From Nannochloris sp. 'desiccata' (taxonomy: Eukaryota; Chlorophyta; Trebouxiophyceae; Chlorellales; Chlorellaceae): 64,000 nt of DNA. A program made the translations under genes and the position numbers. The stretch is from contig JAGTXX020000017.1 of assembly GCA_019044685.2 (NCBI GenBank), positions 558,001 through 622,000 on the forward strand, in the 5' to 3' direction. This document shows positions 40,262 to 50,635 of this stretch, in pieces (position 1 is the first letter of the stretch; each line of letters begins with the position of its first letter). Below the pieces are notes generated by a model. That model was given only the letters and a program-made list of their open reading frames with translations. It searched no databases and was not told the origin of the DNA.

Positions 40262-42103
40262 CTAATGGAGCGTGCGAGACAATTCTTCCACAAACTGCAG
40301 AACAGTCTCCGGGTCGATTTCTCCTTTTAACTCCGCGAAGACGGCTTCGCGACCTTCTACTGGAAGATCCAGAATTTGCTCAACCAGGTCCCCGTCAATA
40401 AAGCCTTGGCTGGCTGCTGTATTTTTCGAGAACGGGGTTTGGAAGGAGCGGTATTCTTTATGCTCCAGGCCGCCAACGCCTGAAATAACTTTGGTCAAGG
40501 CAATCTGCACCTTCGCAAGCATTTCATAGTGCTCGAAGCGTTAACAACATTTAATATGATATTATAAAACGCAATATAAAAACGCGAAAGGAACCCTTCG
40601 CACCTGACAAGTTGGGAGTCTCCAAAGCAGCTGCCCACGAAGACAAACCCATTATCTAAATAAGAAAGCGTGCTTGCTTGCGATGTTTTCCCCAGGGGCT
40701 CCAATTTAAGGGTGTTCACTAAACCATCTGATCCCTCCAAAACAAGGAGGAAGAGATTACCCAAATAATCGCCAAGAAGGTAGCGGGAGCCGTCGTCACC
40801 CACGCTGGCAAACGCCTGCAAAAGCATCAATATAAATAGGTTTAACTCCGTTGCAAGGATACAAATCGAGAAGAATGGAATATTTTACAGTCTAGAGCTA
40901 CCTTAACCATTGTTGGTTTAATGCTTGCGCTGCATACCGAACTATCAGAAAGGTATATGGCAGCTTGTTCGCCAATGACCACAGCCCCTGAAGTGTTTCG
41001 CACAGGCACGACCAGACTGCTTCCCGAGTCCAAGCACGCTTCGCTCCAGGGACCATCACGAAGCTCCTGCGAACATTCATGATAATGTAAAATTTGAATT
41101 TAATCAAAAAGATGAAATTAACTCAATAAAATCAGATGCGAAATGTAATTCTCAGGTGTTTATCAGTTGCTGCCAGCTCACCTTGTCTTTCACAGACACT
41201 TGATATGTCTTAATATGCCTTTGTTCCTTTGTGTCCTCAAAAAGAACAGCCAAAGTAGGCACGGCACAGCCATGGAGGAACGCCAGGTCCAGCACCTTGA
41301 GTTCATCCAGGCGGACATTGAAAGCCTCTTGCAACGCTCCGTCCACAATAGGAATAATCTGCAAGTGGGAAAGCGAGCACTAAATTAAATATCCCTCTCT
41401 AAGTGTTGCAATATACAATTTATCATTTAATAACAATCTCTTACTTTAAAATGGCCGTCGTACAAATGAAGTCCGATGAGGCGGCAGTCGGGGTCAATGA
41501 TGCCAATCTGCCCGGCCTCACAAGGTCTGCCTACTTTGTCCGCAACATCTCCATGAGCTCTAGTGATAAGCTCTCTTTTGGCTTCATTAAACTCTAACAC
41601 GCAGAATCTGTAGCGCTCAGTCAGTAAAAACAGCAAATCTTTGCGTTCTCCTCGAGGACGAAACAGCTTCACCACCGAGATGCGGCCAAAGATTGGAACA
41701 TCCAAACAACCCTGTAAAAACAAAGATTCTTAATGGTTACTTCCACATAATAAACTTGCAATTTCAATTAACAAGATCGTACCTGAAGGCCTTGGGGTGT
41801 AAGCTTGTGAATTTCAAGCCTGGTGCTCTTTCTGCATGAGAGGGACGAGCGGTGCCCAGGAGGCAACAAATGTTTAGAAGCAGAGTTATCTGATAAGATA
41901 TTACTCAGCTATCAATTTAACAGGACCATATTGAACCTAAATAATGAGAATATGGTATTAATATTAAAAAAAGATACTCACGAGATGATTAAATTGAGGT
42001 CTTCAGGGGCAGTGAAGTGGCCGACCGCCGAATGAGATACACTAGTAGGTTTATGCGCAGTAACGACATAATTATATGCGCAACATGAAGGTATAACCTC
42101 CAT
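40262..42103 (-). CDS. DDB1: DDB1 homologue lacking its middle region (internally deleted or rearranged)
   Basis: DDB1 is the adaptor of CUL4 ubiquitin ligases. Exons 41982-42103, 41783-41831, 41445-41711, 41182-41358, 40902-41066 and 40604-40815 join in phase to 330 codons. They cover the N-terminus ([20 protein letters not shown]) and first propeller BPA ([34 protein letters not shown]). The next supported exon, 40262-40531 (89 aa), is the C-terminal domain: [36 protein letters not shown]. Propellers BPB and BPC, about 700 residues usually, are absent. The 72-nt gap has good borders (AG|GTGCGA, TTCGAG), but phase 2 meets phase 0, so normal splicing would frameshift. Could be a mini-DDB1 using another site, a pseudogene or an assembly loss. 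Confidence 0.85.
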
Positions 42104-42512
42104 TAGATTATTCTTGTCTTTTAGAGAATAAAAGGTATGCTTTGGAGTATATACTTTGAAAAGTGTGCTTCTGTGAGTGATCACCCCTGGCTCTGATCGC
42201 TTTTCGTGCAAGCGGGGAAGGGGTCCTGGTGACCTGATCGTTTTCAAAAGGATTCAACTATATTAAGCGTGTGTGTATTAAGAACTTTGCTGATGTGGGT
42301 GCCTTTCATTTGCTTGGGCTTTAATTCCTTGTTTCTATCTTTAATCCAAAGAAGGTTTAAGTTTTCTCACTTGAGCTTAAATATGGCACCCTTACACTAT
42401 CGATCATAATTTTCATTCTCATCGCCATCTCTAATACTCGCGCTAGTGCCTAAAAGTGACGACTTCAGGTATATAATCTGTTTCTTAATTTTCATCAAAA
42501 TTAGCTCTCTTC
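42104..42512. promoter_or_regulatory. divergent region between DDB1 and an RGG-rich protein
   Basis: 409 bp between start codons. The DDB1 frame stays open upstream to 42247 but only from TTG, so it is treated as 5' UTR. No motif recognised. Confidence 0.35.
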
Positions 42513-43681
42513 ATGTTAGGCAGGCTGCAGTCATCGCTTTTTCAACGCTATTCTTTACAATGTTTAGAATCTAGATTCCACACAGCATGCTCTTTAACGC
42601 AAGCTGCTGCCGATGGGCCAACTCCTGATAGTCGTCCTCAACAAAGGAGCCGTCAGCCGTCCAGTGGAGGACCAAATAGACAGAGGACAAATCCAGGAAG
42701 GGATGGCCCCTCATCAGACAGATTACAGCGCCCGAATTGGGGTGGTCCTCGTGACTCTGATCGTCGTGCTGGAGGTGGCGGCTCTTTCCGTCAGCAGCGA
42801 GGCGGGGGTGCAGGCGGCGGCGGTCAAAGGAATAACAGTCAAGGAGGGCCCAGTAGACAACATCAGCAGCAAGGAGGTGGAGGTGGTGGGAAACAAAATA
42901 TGCTTGAAGCAGCTCTAGGGCCGCAACGATCTGGGGGCCCAAAGACAGGGGCAGCAGCTATTATGCAGGTAACCATTTTTTTTTCATTAACTGTTGTCTA
43001 ATTGACTTGATCTCTATCAATTTAGCGGGTTTTCTTTTCTCAAACCTATATTTGCAGTATCTCACACCAATAGCAGTAAATAGCGACCTTCTGCCAATTG
43101 CTGATTATATATTAAAGCCTCAAGTAGCTCCCCCTCGTCCTAGCCGATTTTCACAGAGGGATGATCGAGGAGGAGGTAATTTCAATAGGGGTGATACTGG
43201 TCCTAACCTTCGAGTACAAGCAGCAAAGCTTCGTAATGTATTATTACGCTCCCCTAGTAAAGTTTCTAGAGTAATCCAAAAGCAAATGGACCTTGATTCA
43301 GATCCTAATTATAGAATTGAGGACGTCTTTGGATCATCGTTGTCTTTGGCTAACTCATCTTCTAGTCCACCCTCCCCTGAAGAAACCCTTGATTCTTTCA
43401 AAACAGAGCTGACTTCTATGCTAGGTCTCTCTGAAGTTGAATTTGAACGGTATAAACAAGAGGCAGTTGCAGTATTTAAACAGGATACATTGCCGATGCT
43501 AGAGCAACAAGATCCTCGAGTGAAAGAACAAGAGTTGGAGAAATTATTAGATACTATTACACAGGAGCATAAGCATTATGAAGCTATAGTGACGAAATTT
43601 AGGGTATTACAGTCTAATCCTGATTGGGCTCATGAAAAGAAAGTAGTTTTTGCTAAACGCCTCTTGAAACATCTCTCTTAG
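42513..43681 (+). CDS. Organelle-targeted RGG/Gly-rich protein, function unknown
   Basis: Exons 42513-42968 and 43058-43681 (phase 0) give 359 aa. Residues 1 to about 25 resemble a mitochondrial presequence (MLGRLQSSLFQRYSLQCLE). A long low-complexity region rich in Gly, Arg, Gln and Asn follows (about 35-130), typical of RNA-binding RGG segments. The second exon carries a more ordered, helical part with LRVQAAKLRNVLLRSPSKVS, then ELEKLLDTITQEHKHYEAIV and FAKRLLKHLS at the C-terminus. Not recognised; an organelle RNA or ribosome role is a guess from composition. Confidence 0.7.
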
Positions 43682-43777
43682 CTGAGCGTTGTTGAAATAG
43701 TATTCTCAATTGGAGTTCCTTTCTTCTGTCTTGTAATATAATATAACACAGACGTAAAGTATGTCATTGATATAATT

Positions 43778-44452
43778 TTAGTTTTTTTCAAGCTGATGCA
43801 GCATTTTCTCTATTCTATGCTTCATTATCGGCTGGCCACGGTGAGTTTTCTTTTTAAAAATTTTATGCTCGCTTTGTCGTCTCTGCTTTGCTGCTTCCTT
43901 TTGAGCTGCTGCTGCCGCTATAGCAGCCTCCTCCTCCTCGTTTTTAGTATCTAAATCTTCATTTCTATTACCTTGTATACGTTTAGCACCGCCGCTGTGT
44001 TTGTTTCTTTTATTCCCATGCTCGAATTCTCGACCTTTGCTACTAGGATCAGCGTTGCCGCCGGGGTGCTCCTCTCTGCTGGCTGCGGCAACGTGCGCGC
44101 CATCATTATCACCAGTTCCCCTATCGTGCACCTCCTGGAAAATTGAAAAGTACTTAGTTAACAATGTGATTGCGTACACTGCTCAAAATAGCAAAGTCAT
44201 CAAATAGCAAAACTGCTTTACCTGTTGTGGCTGCTGGCCAGACGGCGGGATGTCAGATGCACGCTGCAATTTCTTCTTTAGCTTTTTATATTTCGCAACA
44301 GTGATAGCATTTCTAGCTCGCTCTTTTTCTTTTACTTCTCTGGGATCATAGGTGCTCTTCTTTGCTCTTGCAAACCTATCTAAACTTATACCTCCATATT
44401 TTGAATTAAATCCTGCCCTTCCTCTTGGAGCTTTGCCCCCTCTGCCAGACAT
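43778..44452 (-). CDS. FYV7/CCDC59-type rRNA processing factor
   Basis: Exons 44222-44452 and 43778-44134 (phase 0) give 195 aa. The N-terminus is Gly/Arg-rich (SGRGGKAPRGRAGFNSKYGG), followed by a basic helix and a Glu/Ala/Lys-rich coiled-coil-like stretch. The C-terminal signature FKKKTHRGQPIMKHRIEKML is the best match to the FYV7/TAP26 family, nucleolar proteins needed for 40S rRNA maturation. It converges on the RGG protein with only 96 bp between stops and diverges from the CBS gene. Confidence 0.72.
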
Positions 44453-44709
44453 CTCTTCTTAAAGCAGTTCTAGCTACTGCAAATATGGTAATATTGAGAA
44501 TAAGCAAAATTAATGCAACCCAACACAGTTGAGATCTTGCTATGGCGGCGAGGGAATTCGTTGCCGAAGCAGGATGACATGACGTGTCATTCTCGCGGGC
44601 TGTTTCAACGGTTTCGGGAGGGGGTGAAATTCTCACAAACCAAAATTATCTCAACTGTATACTTTTAAAGATATCGGCGTAGATCGCCTAAACCCCCAAA
44701 TTCGACTAA

Positions 44710-45903
44710 ATGACTGAACAGTTAAATCAATTGCTAGAGGGGACACCCCTTTCAGCTCTGGTGAAGCCAGGGCAAAAGATCGCTCTACTTGAACACAACA
44801 TGACTGTTGGAGATGCTTTGAGTGTGAGAACACAACGAATATAAGCATTTTTGAAATCTCAACACTTTTCACCAAACCAATCCTGTTGGCTCTCCCGCTC
44901 ACTTTAATAATTTTTTCTCCCCTTGCAGGTGCTGGCCAAGAATGACATTCTCAGCGCACCTCTGGTCATGCAAGCAGACTTGGAAGATAGCGGTGACATC
45001 AATATGTCCCCATCTTTACTTGGATGGCTCGATATTCAAGATATTCTTGCTGCCCTCCTGCTGTTTTTGAGGACGTGCGGACATGAAATACCTATGAAAA
45101 TGTTGGCTTTGATGACCTCTTTGGAAAAAGAAGGCCCCAAATTTGCTAAGAAAACACTCGTCACTATCAGAGCTGCTGACGATAGAGGTTTAATGTATCA
45201 AGCAGACAGTGAGTCGACTTCCGTCTTGACCGCAATTAAAGACTTGTTCTTACAAACAGCACATGGCGAGCCAAAAGTTGCCCACCGTATCGCATTGTTT
45301 AATGCGCATGGCGAAGTAACTTCCATCATTTCTCAGATGGATGTTGCACGGTGGTTGCTCACCCAGGAAGCTCATATGGGACCGGTGGCTCAAAAAAGCA
45401 TCCGAGAGTTGGGTATGCTGACTGGAAAGCCACCTGTAGTCTCTGTCAGCCCTCACATGCCCACTTTAATGGCATATGACCTTATGGCACAAGAAGGCGT
45501 CTCTGGGGCACCTGTTGTTACTGACGAAGGAGAGCTTATTGCAAATATAAGTGTTTCTGATCTTCGAGCGTTGACATCCGAGCATTTTGGAGTGTTGGCT
45601 TTGCCTGTTGCTGAATTTCTTGCTCTGGAGCATAATACTGCCTACATTGGATACTCTGTGAATGCCAGTGATCATTCCAAGCACCCGTTTTTTGCCAGCA
45701 GCAAGCGTACTGGAGGCACTAAGAAAAATGATATTCAATTGTATACATTGCACCCGACGTCAACATTGTTACAAACTCTTCATGCTTTCGTAGATACCCA
45801 TATACACAGGCTGTATGTGACAACTCCTGGAAGCGATGTGTTGAAAGTGGAGTCTGTTCTGACCTTGACTGATGTTCTCCGACTCTTGGCTGGAGTGTGG
45901 TGA
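44710..45903 (+). CDS. CBS-domain protein, AMPK-gamma/SNF4-like
   Basis: Exons 44710-44823 and 44929-45903 (phase 0) give 362 aa. Four CBS-type modules can be traced: TVGDALSVLAKNDILSAPLV, a second around AIKDLFLQTAHG with RIALFNAHGEVTSIISQMDV, a third PTLMAYDLMAQEGVSGAPVV with GELIANISVSDLRAL, and a fourth TLLQTLHAFVDTHIHRLYVT with VLTLTDVLRLL. CBS pairs bind adenine nucleotides. The layout fits an AMPK-gamma or plant CBSX/KINbetagamma-like sensor, but no kinase-binding motif fixes which. Cytosolic by absence of signals. Confidence 0.85.
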
Positions 45904-46180
45904 AAAGAGCAAGTCGTAATTACGGAAAAATGTTACAATTTTAAATGAAAGGAGGGGGGTGGGAAAGGGAAAATAAATCGTGCGTAGGATGTCTAGTAAA
46001 AAAGAATGATGCATGTACTATATTAATCGGTGTTAAGAAGAAAACAATCGCAGCTGGTGTTTATAGTAGTAAAGTTTAACCAAACTGAAAGAATTAATAG
46101 ATTTTTTAAAGGGCAAAACACATCCCGTAGTAAATAAGGTGGGGTAAAATTAGGAGCCCAAAAGAGGAGAGAGTACAATC

Positions 46181-47385
46181 TTACTCAGATCTTCCAGCAT
46201 AAGACTTGAAGCCCTTATCCCTAACATCAATACCCACCATTGGTTCGCCAAGATCGCAAGACACCTCAGCAATGATAGCAGGATCATTGAAGTGAGTCAC
46301 AGCTTGGACAATGGCACGAGCGCGCTTGGCGGGATCTCCAGACTTGAAGATACCAGAACCAACAAAAACACCATCCATACCAAGCTGCATCATAAGGGCA
46401 GCATCGGCAGGGGTAGCAACACCACCAGCAGCGAAATTGACTACAGGAAGACGGCCTAATGCTTTAGTCTGGCGCACCAATTCAACAGGAGCACGGATTT
46501 CTTTAGCATAGACATAAAGCTCATCATCATCCATAGTTTGGAGCTGACGGATAGCACCCTGAACAGCACGAGCGTGACGGACAGCTTCTACTACATTACC
46601 AGTGCCAGCTTCACCCTTGGTACGGATCATAGCAGCACCCTCGGCGACACGGCGAAGAGCCTCTCCAAGATCACGGCACCCGCACACAAAGGGGACCTTG
46701 AAGTTGTGCTTGTTGGTGTGGTGGATGTCATCAGCAGGGGTGAGAACCTCAGACTCGTCAATGTAATCAACACCGAGAGCTTCGAGGATCTGTGCCTCAA
46801 CAAAGTGACCAATGCGAGCCTTGGCCATGACAGGGATGGTCACAGCAGCCTTGATGCCCTTGATCATCTATAGAACAAGTAAAAAGTAGAAGGTTAGTTC
46901 TACATGTTATGCATATGTGTTCATATGTAGTTAAAATGAAGCAATAGTAGTATTTGGAGAAAATAAGTTTGACTTACAGTAGGATCACTCATTCTGGCCA
47001 CACCGCCCTCCTTGCGAATGTCAGCAGGGACACGCTCAAGAGCCATAACAGCGACAGCGCCAGCCTCTTCAGCAATACGAGCCTCCTCGGGGGTGACCAC
47101 ATCCATGATCACACCACCCTTGAGCATTTGGGCCAAGCCGACCTGCAACACACGAGGACCAGAGATTGTTGGTGGGGCTACAACATTTTAAATACTGGAG
47201 GAAATATCTACTGCCAAATATCTCTGCTGGTTAATATTAGGTATAATGAAGATATATAGGCGCAAATGCACCAGAATCGCTGATATCTATAGGTTTCATT
47301 TTGTTGGTGCAATTAGAGATGCATCGGCGGTTTTCAAGCTCACCTTGACGGCATAAGTGCCTTTCTGTGCTCCTTGGTCTGCCAT
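46181..47385 (-). CDS. Pyridoxal 5'-phosphate synthase lyase subunit PdxS/SNZ/PDX1
   Basis: Makes vitamin B6 (PLP) from ribose 5-phosphate, glyceraldehyde 3-phosphate and ammonia from PdxT. Exons 47344-47385, 46978-47142 and 46181-46867 (phase 0) give 297 aa, the normal size. Conserved blocks are [60 protein letters not shown], the active-site region [18 protein letters not shown] and the phosphate-binding [20 protein letters not shown]. No transit peptide, so cytosolic. PLP is the cofactor of the two aminotransferases 17 kb upstream. PdxT is not in the window. Confidence 0.97.
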
Positions 47386-47706
47386 CTTAAAACTAATTTA
47401 TAAAATATTGCGATGCACGCAAGCAGGGGTGACTATAGAGTCTTCAGCAAAGCAGCAGCCGTTTCTCTGGAAAGCACATACAAATCTTGGCTTCAAGTCA
47501 TGACTGAAAATTTGAATTTGTGTTAAAAGCGCAGAAGTCTAAAATTTACAGTTTCTTTGCAGACATAAAATCAGAAAGGGTGTACACAGGATGTGCATGA
47601 TAAATTGGCCTTGCCCAGCGGACTAAGTTAATAAGTCAAAGAGCTTGAGCTAGCTCCCTACCAACCACCGCTGCCGACTAAAATAAGGCATGGTTTCTCT
47701 AGCTCA
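47386..47706. other. intergenic spacer
   Basis: 321 bp between two minus-strand genes; presumed PdxS promoter and DUF502 3' end. Nothing recognised. Confidence 0.5.
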
Positions 47707-48447
47707 TTATTGAGCGACCAGCTTCGGTGGCAGGGCCATACCTACAGAAACTACAATCTCTATTCCTTCTCGCACTGAAAGGTTGTTTTTAATTATGTCA
47801 TGAGCCTCAAATAAAATAACATCACCGACGTAGACATGATTTGTCGGAATAAACACGGCAAATAGCTCCTTATCACCGTCTGCCGTTTGGAACGTCGTCT
47901 GCCCTGTAATAAACCCGAATGCATACGATCCATCGCGTGGATGGCGCACTAAAACGCATTCTCTAAAGGAGTTTGTAGCTTCGTCAGGTGACACCGCTGT
48001 TGATACCTGTTTTGCCGCTGAATAGATATGTTTAACCAGAGGTACCTTTCTAATAATATATTCACCTAGACCAAGGAACGCACTACCTATCCATGAGGAT
48101 GTGAATACACCAGTAACGAATATAAATGCCATCGAAGTTAAGAAACCAAGACCAAAAACATGGAATCCAAAAAGCCAAGTAAATAAAGGGGAGAAGAAGG
48201 CATCGAAAAACTCTAAAAACCACCAAGTTGCATAAACTGTAACTACTACTGGGAACAGCATTGCAAAACCACTCATAAATCTACGAGAAAAGTAGCTAGA
48301 AAGGAAAGAGGCTGCTGCTTGCTGAGGAGTATGTTGCCGCCGAACAGCAGCACCACGCCGGCGTTGTGCCTCTGTATCCATCAGTAATTCTGCCTCTTCT
48401 GGATCTAATCCTTCACTTCGGGAACCATGTTTTGGAGAAGTCTTCAT
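47707..48447 (-). CDS. DUF502 / COV-family membrane protein
   Basis: Intronless, 246 aa from the ATG at 48447. The N-terminal 55 residues are polar and Arg/Gln-rich. Two hydrophobic segments follow: FMSGFAMLFPVVVTVYATWW and FGLGFLTSMAFIFVTGVFTS. The DUF502 signature comes next: IIRKVPLVKHIYSAAKQVS, FRECVLVRHPRDGSYAFGF and the C-terminal FIPTNHVYVGDVILF. Plant CONTINUOUS VASCULAR RING and LCV proteins belong to this family, with Golgi/trafficking roles reported; biochemical function is unclear. Confidence 0.9.
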   Translation of the reverse strand: MKTSPKHGSRSEGLDPEEAELLMDTEAQRRRGAAVRRQHTPQQAAASFLSSYFSRRFMSGFAMLFPVVVTVYATWWFLEFFDAFFSPLFTWLFGFHVFGLGFLTSMAFIFVTGVFTSSWIGSAFLGLGEYIIRKVPLVKHIYSAAKQVSTAVSPDEATNSFRECVLVRHPRDGSYAFGFITGQTTFQTADGDKELFAVFIPTNHVYVGDVILFEAHDIIKNNLSVREGIEIVVSVGMALPPKLVAQ

Positions 48448-48853
48448 TTTTGAATGAAAACAGTCGCGAATGGGGAAATGTTATTCAAAAACAAAGCAAA
48501 GGGATTAAAAATTTGACGCTTCGCAACGATATAACGCCCAACGGATACAAAATAATTTCGGACTATAACAAAAAATAATGATTAAAATACAATGGATGCT
48601 TTCAAAGTCCGCAAAGAAGTCTTCAACTGCCGGCAGCTTTGAACCAGCTGTTTGGCATTTCAGTTTTGGTGCCTCTGTATCAAGGTTCTACTCCATAGAT
48701 CCTTTTAAGTAGGCATGGCCGATACAATTGCTATGGATGACTTAACATGCATTAATACTATCAACTAAATGAAACTTGCTACAGAAGAAGAGAAGTACAA
48801 AACAAGGTACATGCCGCTCTGTCGGCAAGAAAACAGCAGTGTCTATATATATC
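48448..48853. other. intergenic spacer
   Basis: 406 bp between the DUF502 start and the prenyltransferase stop, both on the minus strand. No coding sequence seen. Confidence 0.5.
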
Positions 48854-49969
48854 TTAGTGGTGCTTTCCAAATCGTCGTTCACGTCGTGCATACTCATCCA
48901 TGGCCGCCTTCAATTCCCTTTCCCCAAAATCTGGCCATAAAGTCTCACTAAAATGCAATTCTGAGTACGCAGACTCCCACAATAAGAAATTAGACAACCG
49001 CTGCTCACCGCTCGTCCTTAATATCAAATCAGGCTCTCTCCATTGCTCTGGCAAGTGACGTAACGCTAAGTTTGAACCAATAAGTTCACTATCGATTTCT
49101 TCAGGGCTAATTTCTCCTGCTTGGACTCTATGACAGATATTTCTAACAGCTGCGGTTATATCTTGTCGCCCGCTGTAACTTAATGCGACTGTTAGATACA
49201 GGGTAGAGTTGGGTGCTGTGGCCGCTTCAGCTCTACAGTTAAGAAGATTTAGAAATACAGTATAGGAGTTAGAAGCTATTAGTTATCGAAAAATTTAAGC
49301 AATTAAATGTTAGTAGTTCCCCCAAGAGAATACCTTCCCCCAAAGTAATAAAAGTCGAAAATTCAAACTCTCGTACCTTTTCATCTGTTCTACCAAAGAT
49401 GACGGTAATTTCGATCTATCACCAATGAATTTTATATTGACACCAGCAGCTACTAATATCTCGAGTTCCTTTCTAACCACACGTTCTATTAGCATTAATA
49501 AGAACTCTACTTCTTCATTAGTCCGCTGCCAATTTTCAGAACTGAATGCGAAGACGGTAAGACAATGAATACCTTCGTTGCAGCTGAATTCTACGGTTCT
49601 ACGCATGGCATCTACGCCACTTTGATGGCCGGTAAATACAGGAAGGCCTTGCTGTTGGGCCCAGCGAGAATTGCCATCCATTATAACCGCAAGGTGATTT
49701 GGAAGCCTTGCCAACGATGAAGTTGCTGTTGGCGGGGCGGCCGGTGAGACTCCAGATGACGATAGAACATATGATCTTACAAGTTGGCCTCTAATCTGGC
49801 GTCTATGACTATCTAAAGGATCTTCTACAAAGGAATTTCCAGCTTGAAATGCATTTCGGAGCCTAGATAATGGCCTATGTTTCCTGGTTGGGATTAGCAA
49901 AGCTGCCAACTTAGGACAACTCGAGGCGACTTTCGCCTGTTGTCCATATGCGAAATGATTTAAAAACAT
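48854..49969 (-). CDS. cis-Prenyltransferase (undecaprenyl/dehydrodolichyl diphosphate synthase family)
   Basis: Condenses isopentenyl diphosphate onto allylic diphosphates to give a long cis-polyprenyl chain. Exons 49377-49969 and 48854-49232 join in phase to 323 aa. Residues 1 to about 85 are an Arg/Ser/Ala-rich leader, probably an organelle presequence. The catalytic Asp98 lies in LAVIMDGNSRWA. Other conserved regions are FAFSSENWQRTNEEVEFLL, LTVALSYSGRQDI, PDLILRTSGEQRLSNFLLW and the FxETLWPDF end block. It has the homodimeric type's C-terminal RTSGE motif, unlike NgBR subunits. Chain length is not predictable. Confidence 0.93.
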
Positions 49970-50154
49970 TTTTCCAATTGCACATTTGGCCCTAGATGCA
50001 GCGTTAAAGATGCAATCAAGAGTTTTGGACGAAGAAAGACAAAAACTGGCGGAAAATCAATTTTTTGTCCAATTCTCATCTCGCGTGAGGACATTTTAAT
50101 ATTAAAACTTGTTAAAATAATACCCATATTCTAAAAAGTGCGTCAATCAGCCCA

Positions 50155-50532
50155 ATGCGCGTTGTCTGCAGCACGATATGCGATCACAAAAGTCTAACTC
50201 AAACCAGCATAGGAGCATCTCAGCTACATCATTTGCCTCCCAGACATTCTCTTAGATATTTATCACCGAATAGACGACATTCTACTGTACTTCATAGTCA
50301 TCAGCCATTTGTAGACCTCGCTGCCACTCTTGACACCGCTCCCGTCTGGACCCTCGATCAAATAGCTGGGCTGGTCTTTGGTGGTCTGCTTGCTGCATTT
50401 TATTTCTCTTCCCAGTACATTGATAAATACGTAGCAAAGTCACAGCGTCGACAATTAGGGCTTTGCGAGCAGTGTGGAGGTGTTAATGATCCAGCAACGT
50501 GTCAGAGCCGGACGTGTCCTCTTAAAAAATGA
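50155..50532 (+). CDS. Small organelle-targeted membrane protein with C-terminal Cys cluster
   Basis: Intronless, 125 aa. Residues 1 to about 55 are Ser/His/Arg-rich, like a transit peptide. One hydrophobic segment (IAGLVFGGLLAAFYFSSQYI) precedes a basic linker and a C-terminal Cys cluster LCEQCGGVNDPATCQSRTC, spaced C-x2-C-x9-C-x4-C, which could bind zinc or form disulfides. Its start is 185 bp from the divergent prenyltransferase gene. I do not recognise the family. A plastid or mitochondrial membrane location is inferred. Confidence 0.7.
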   Translation: MRVVCSTICDHKSLTQTSIGASQLHHLPPRHSLRYLSPNRRHSTVLHSHQPFVDLAATLDTAPVWTLDQIAGLVFGGLLAAFYFSSQYIDKYVAKSQRRQLGLCEQCGGVNDPATCQSRTCPLKK

Positions 50533-50635
50533 AACTGAAAATAACTATTTACCTCTCTATTTAGTTATTTCTAACGTATTAAAAACCACTATATATGCAT
50601 ATATTTTATGTCATGTAATAAAAGTCATTAAAAAT

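Noticed and set aside
42104..42247. N-terminal extension of DDB1 upstream of the ATG at 42103
   Set aside because: Frame is open but only from TTG; the ATG at 42103 sits right before the conserved DDB1 N-terminus.
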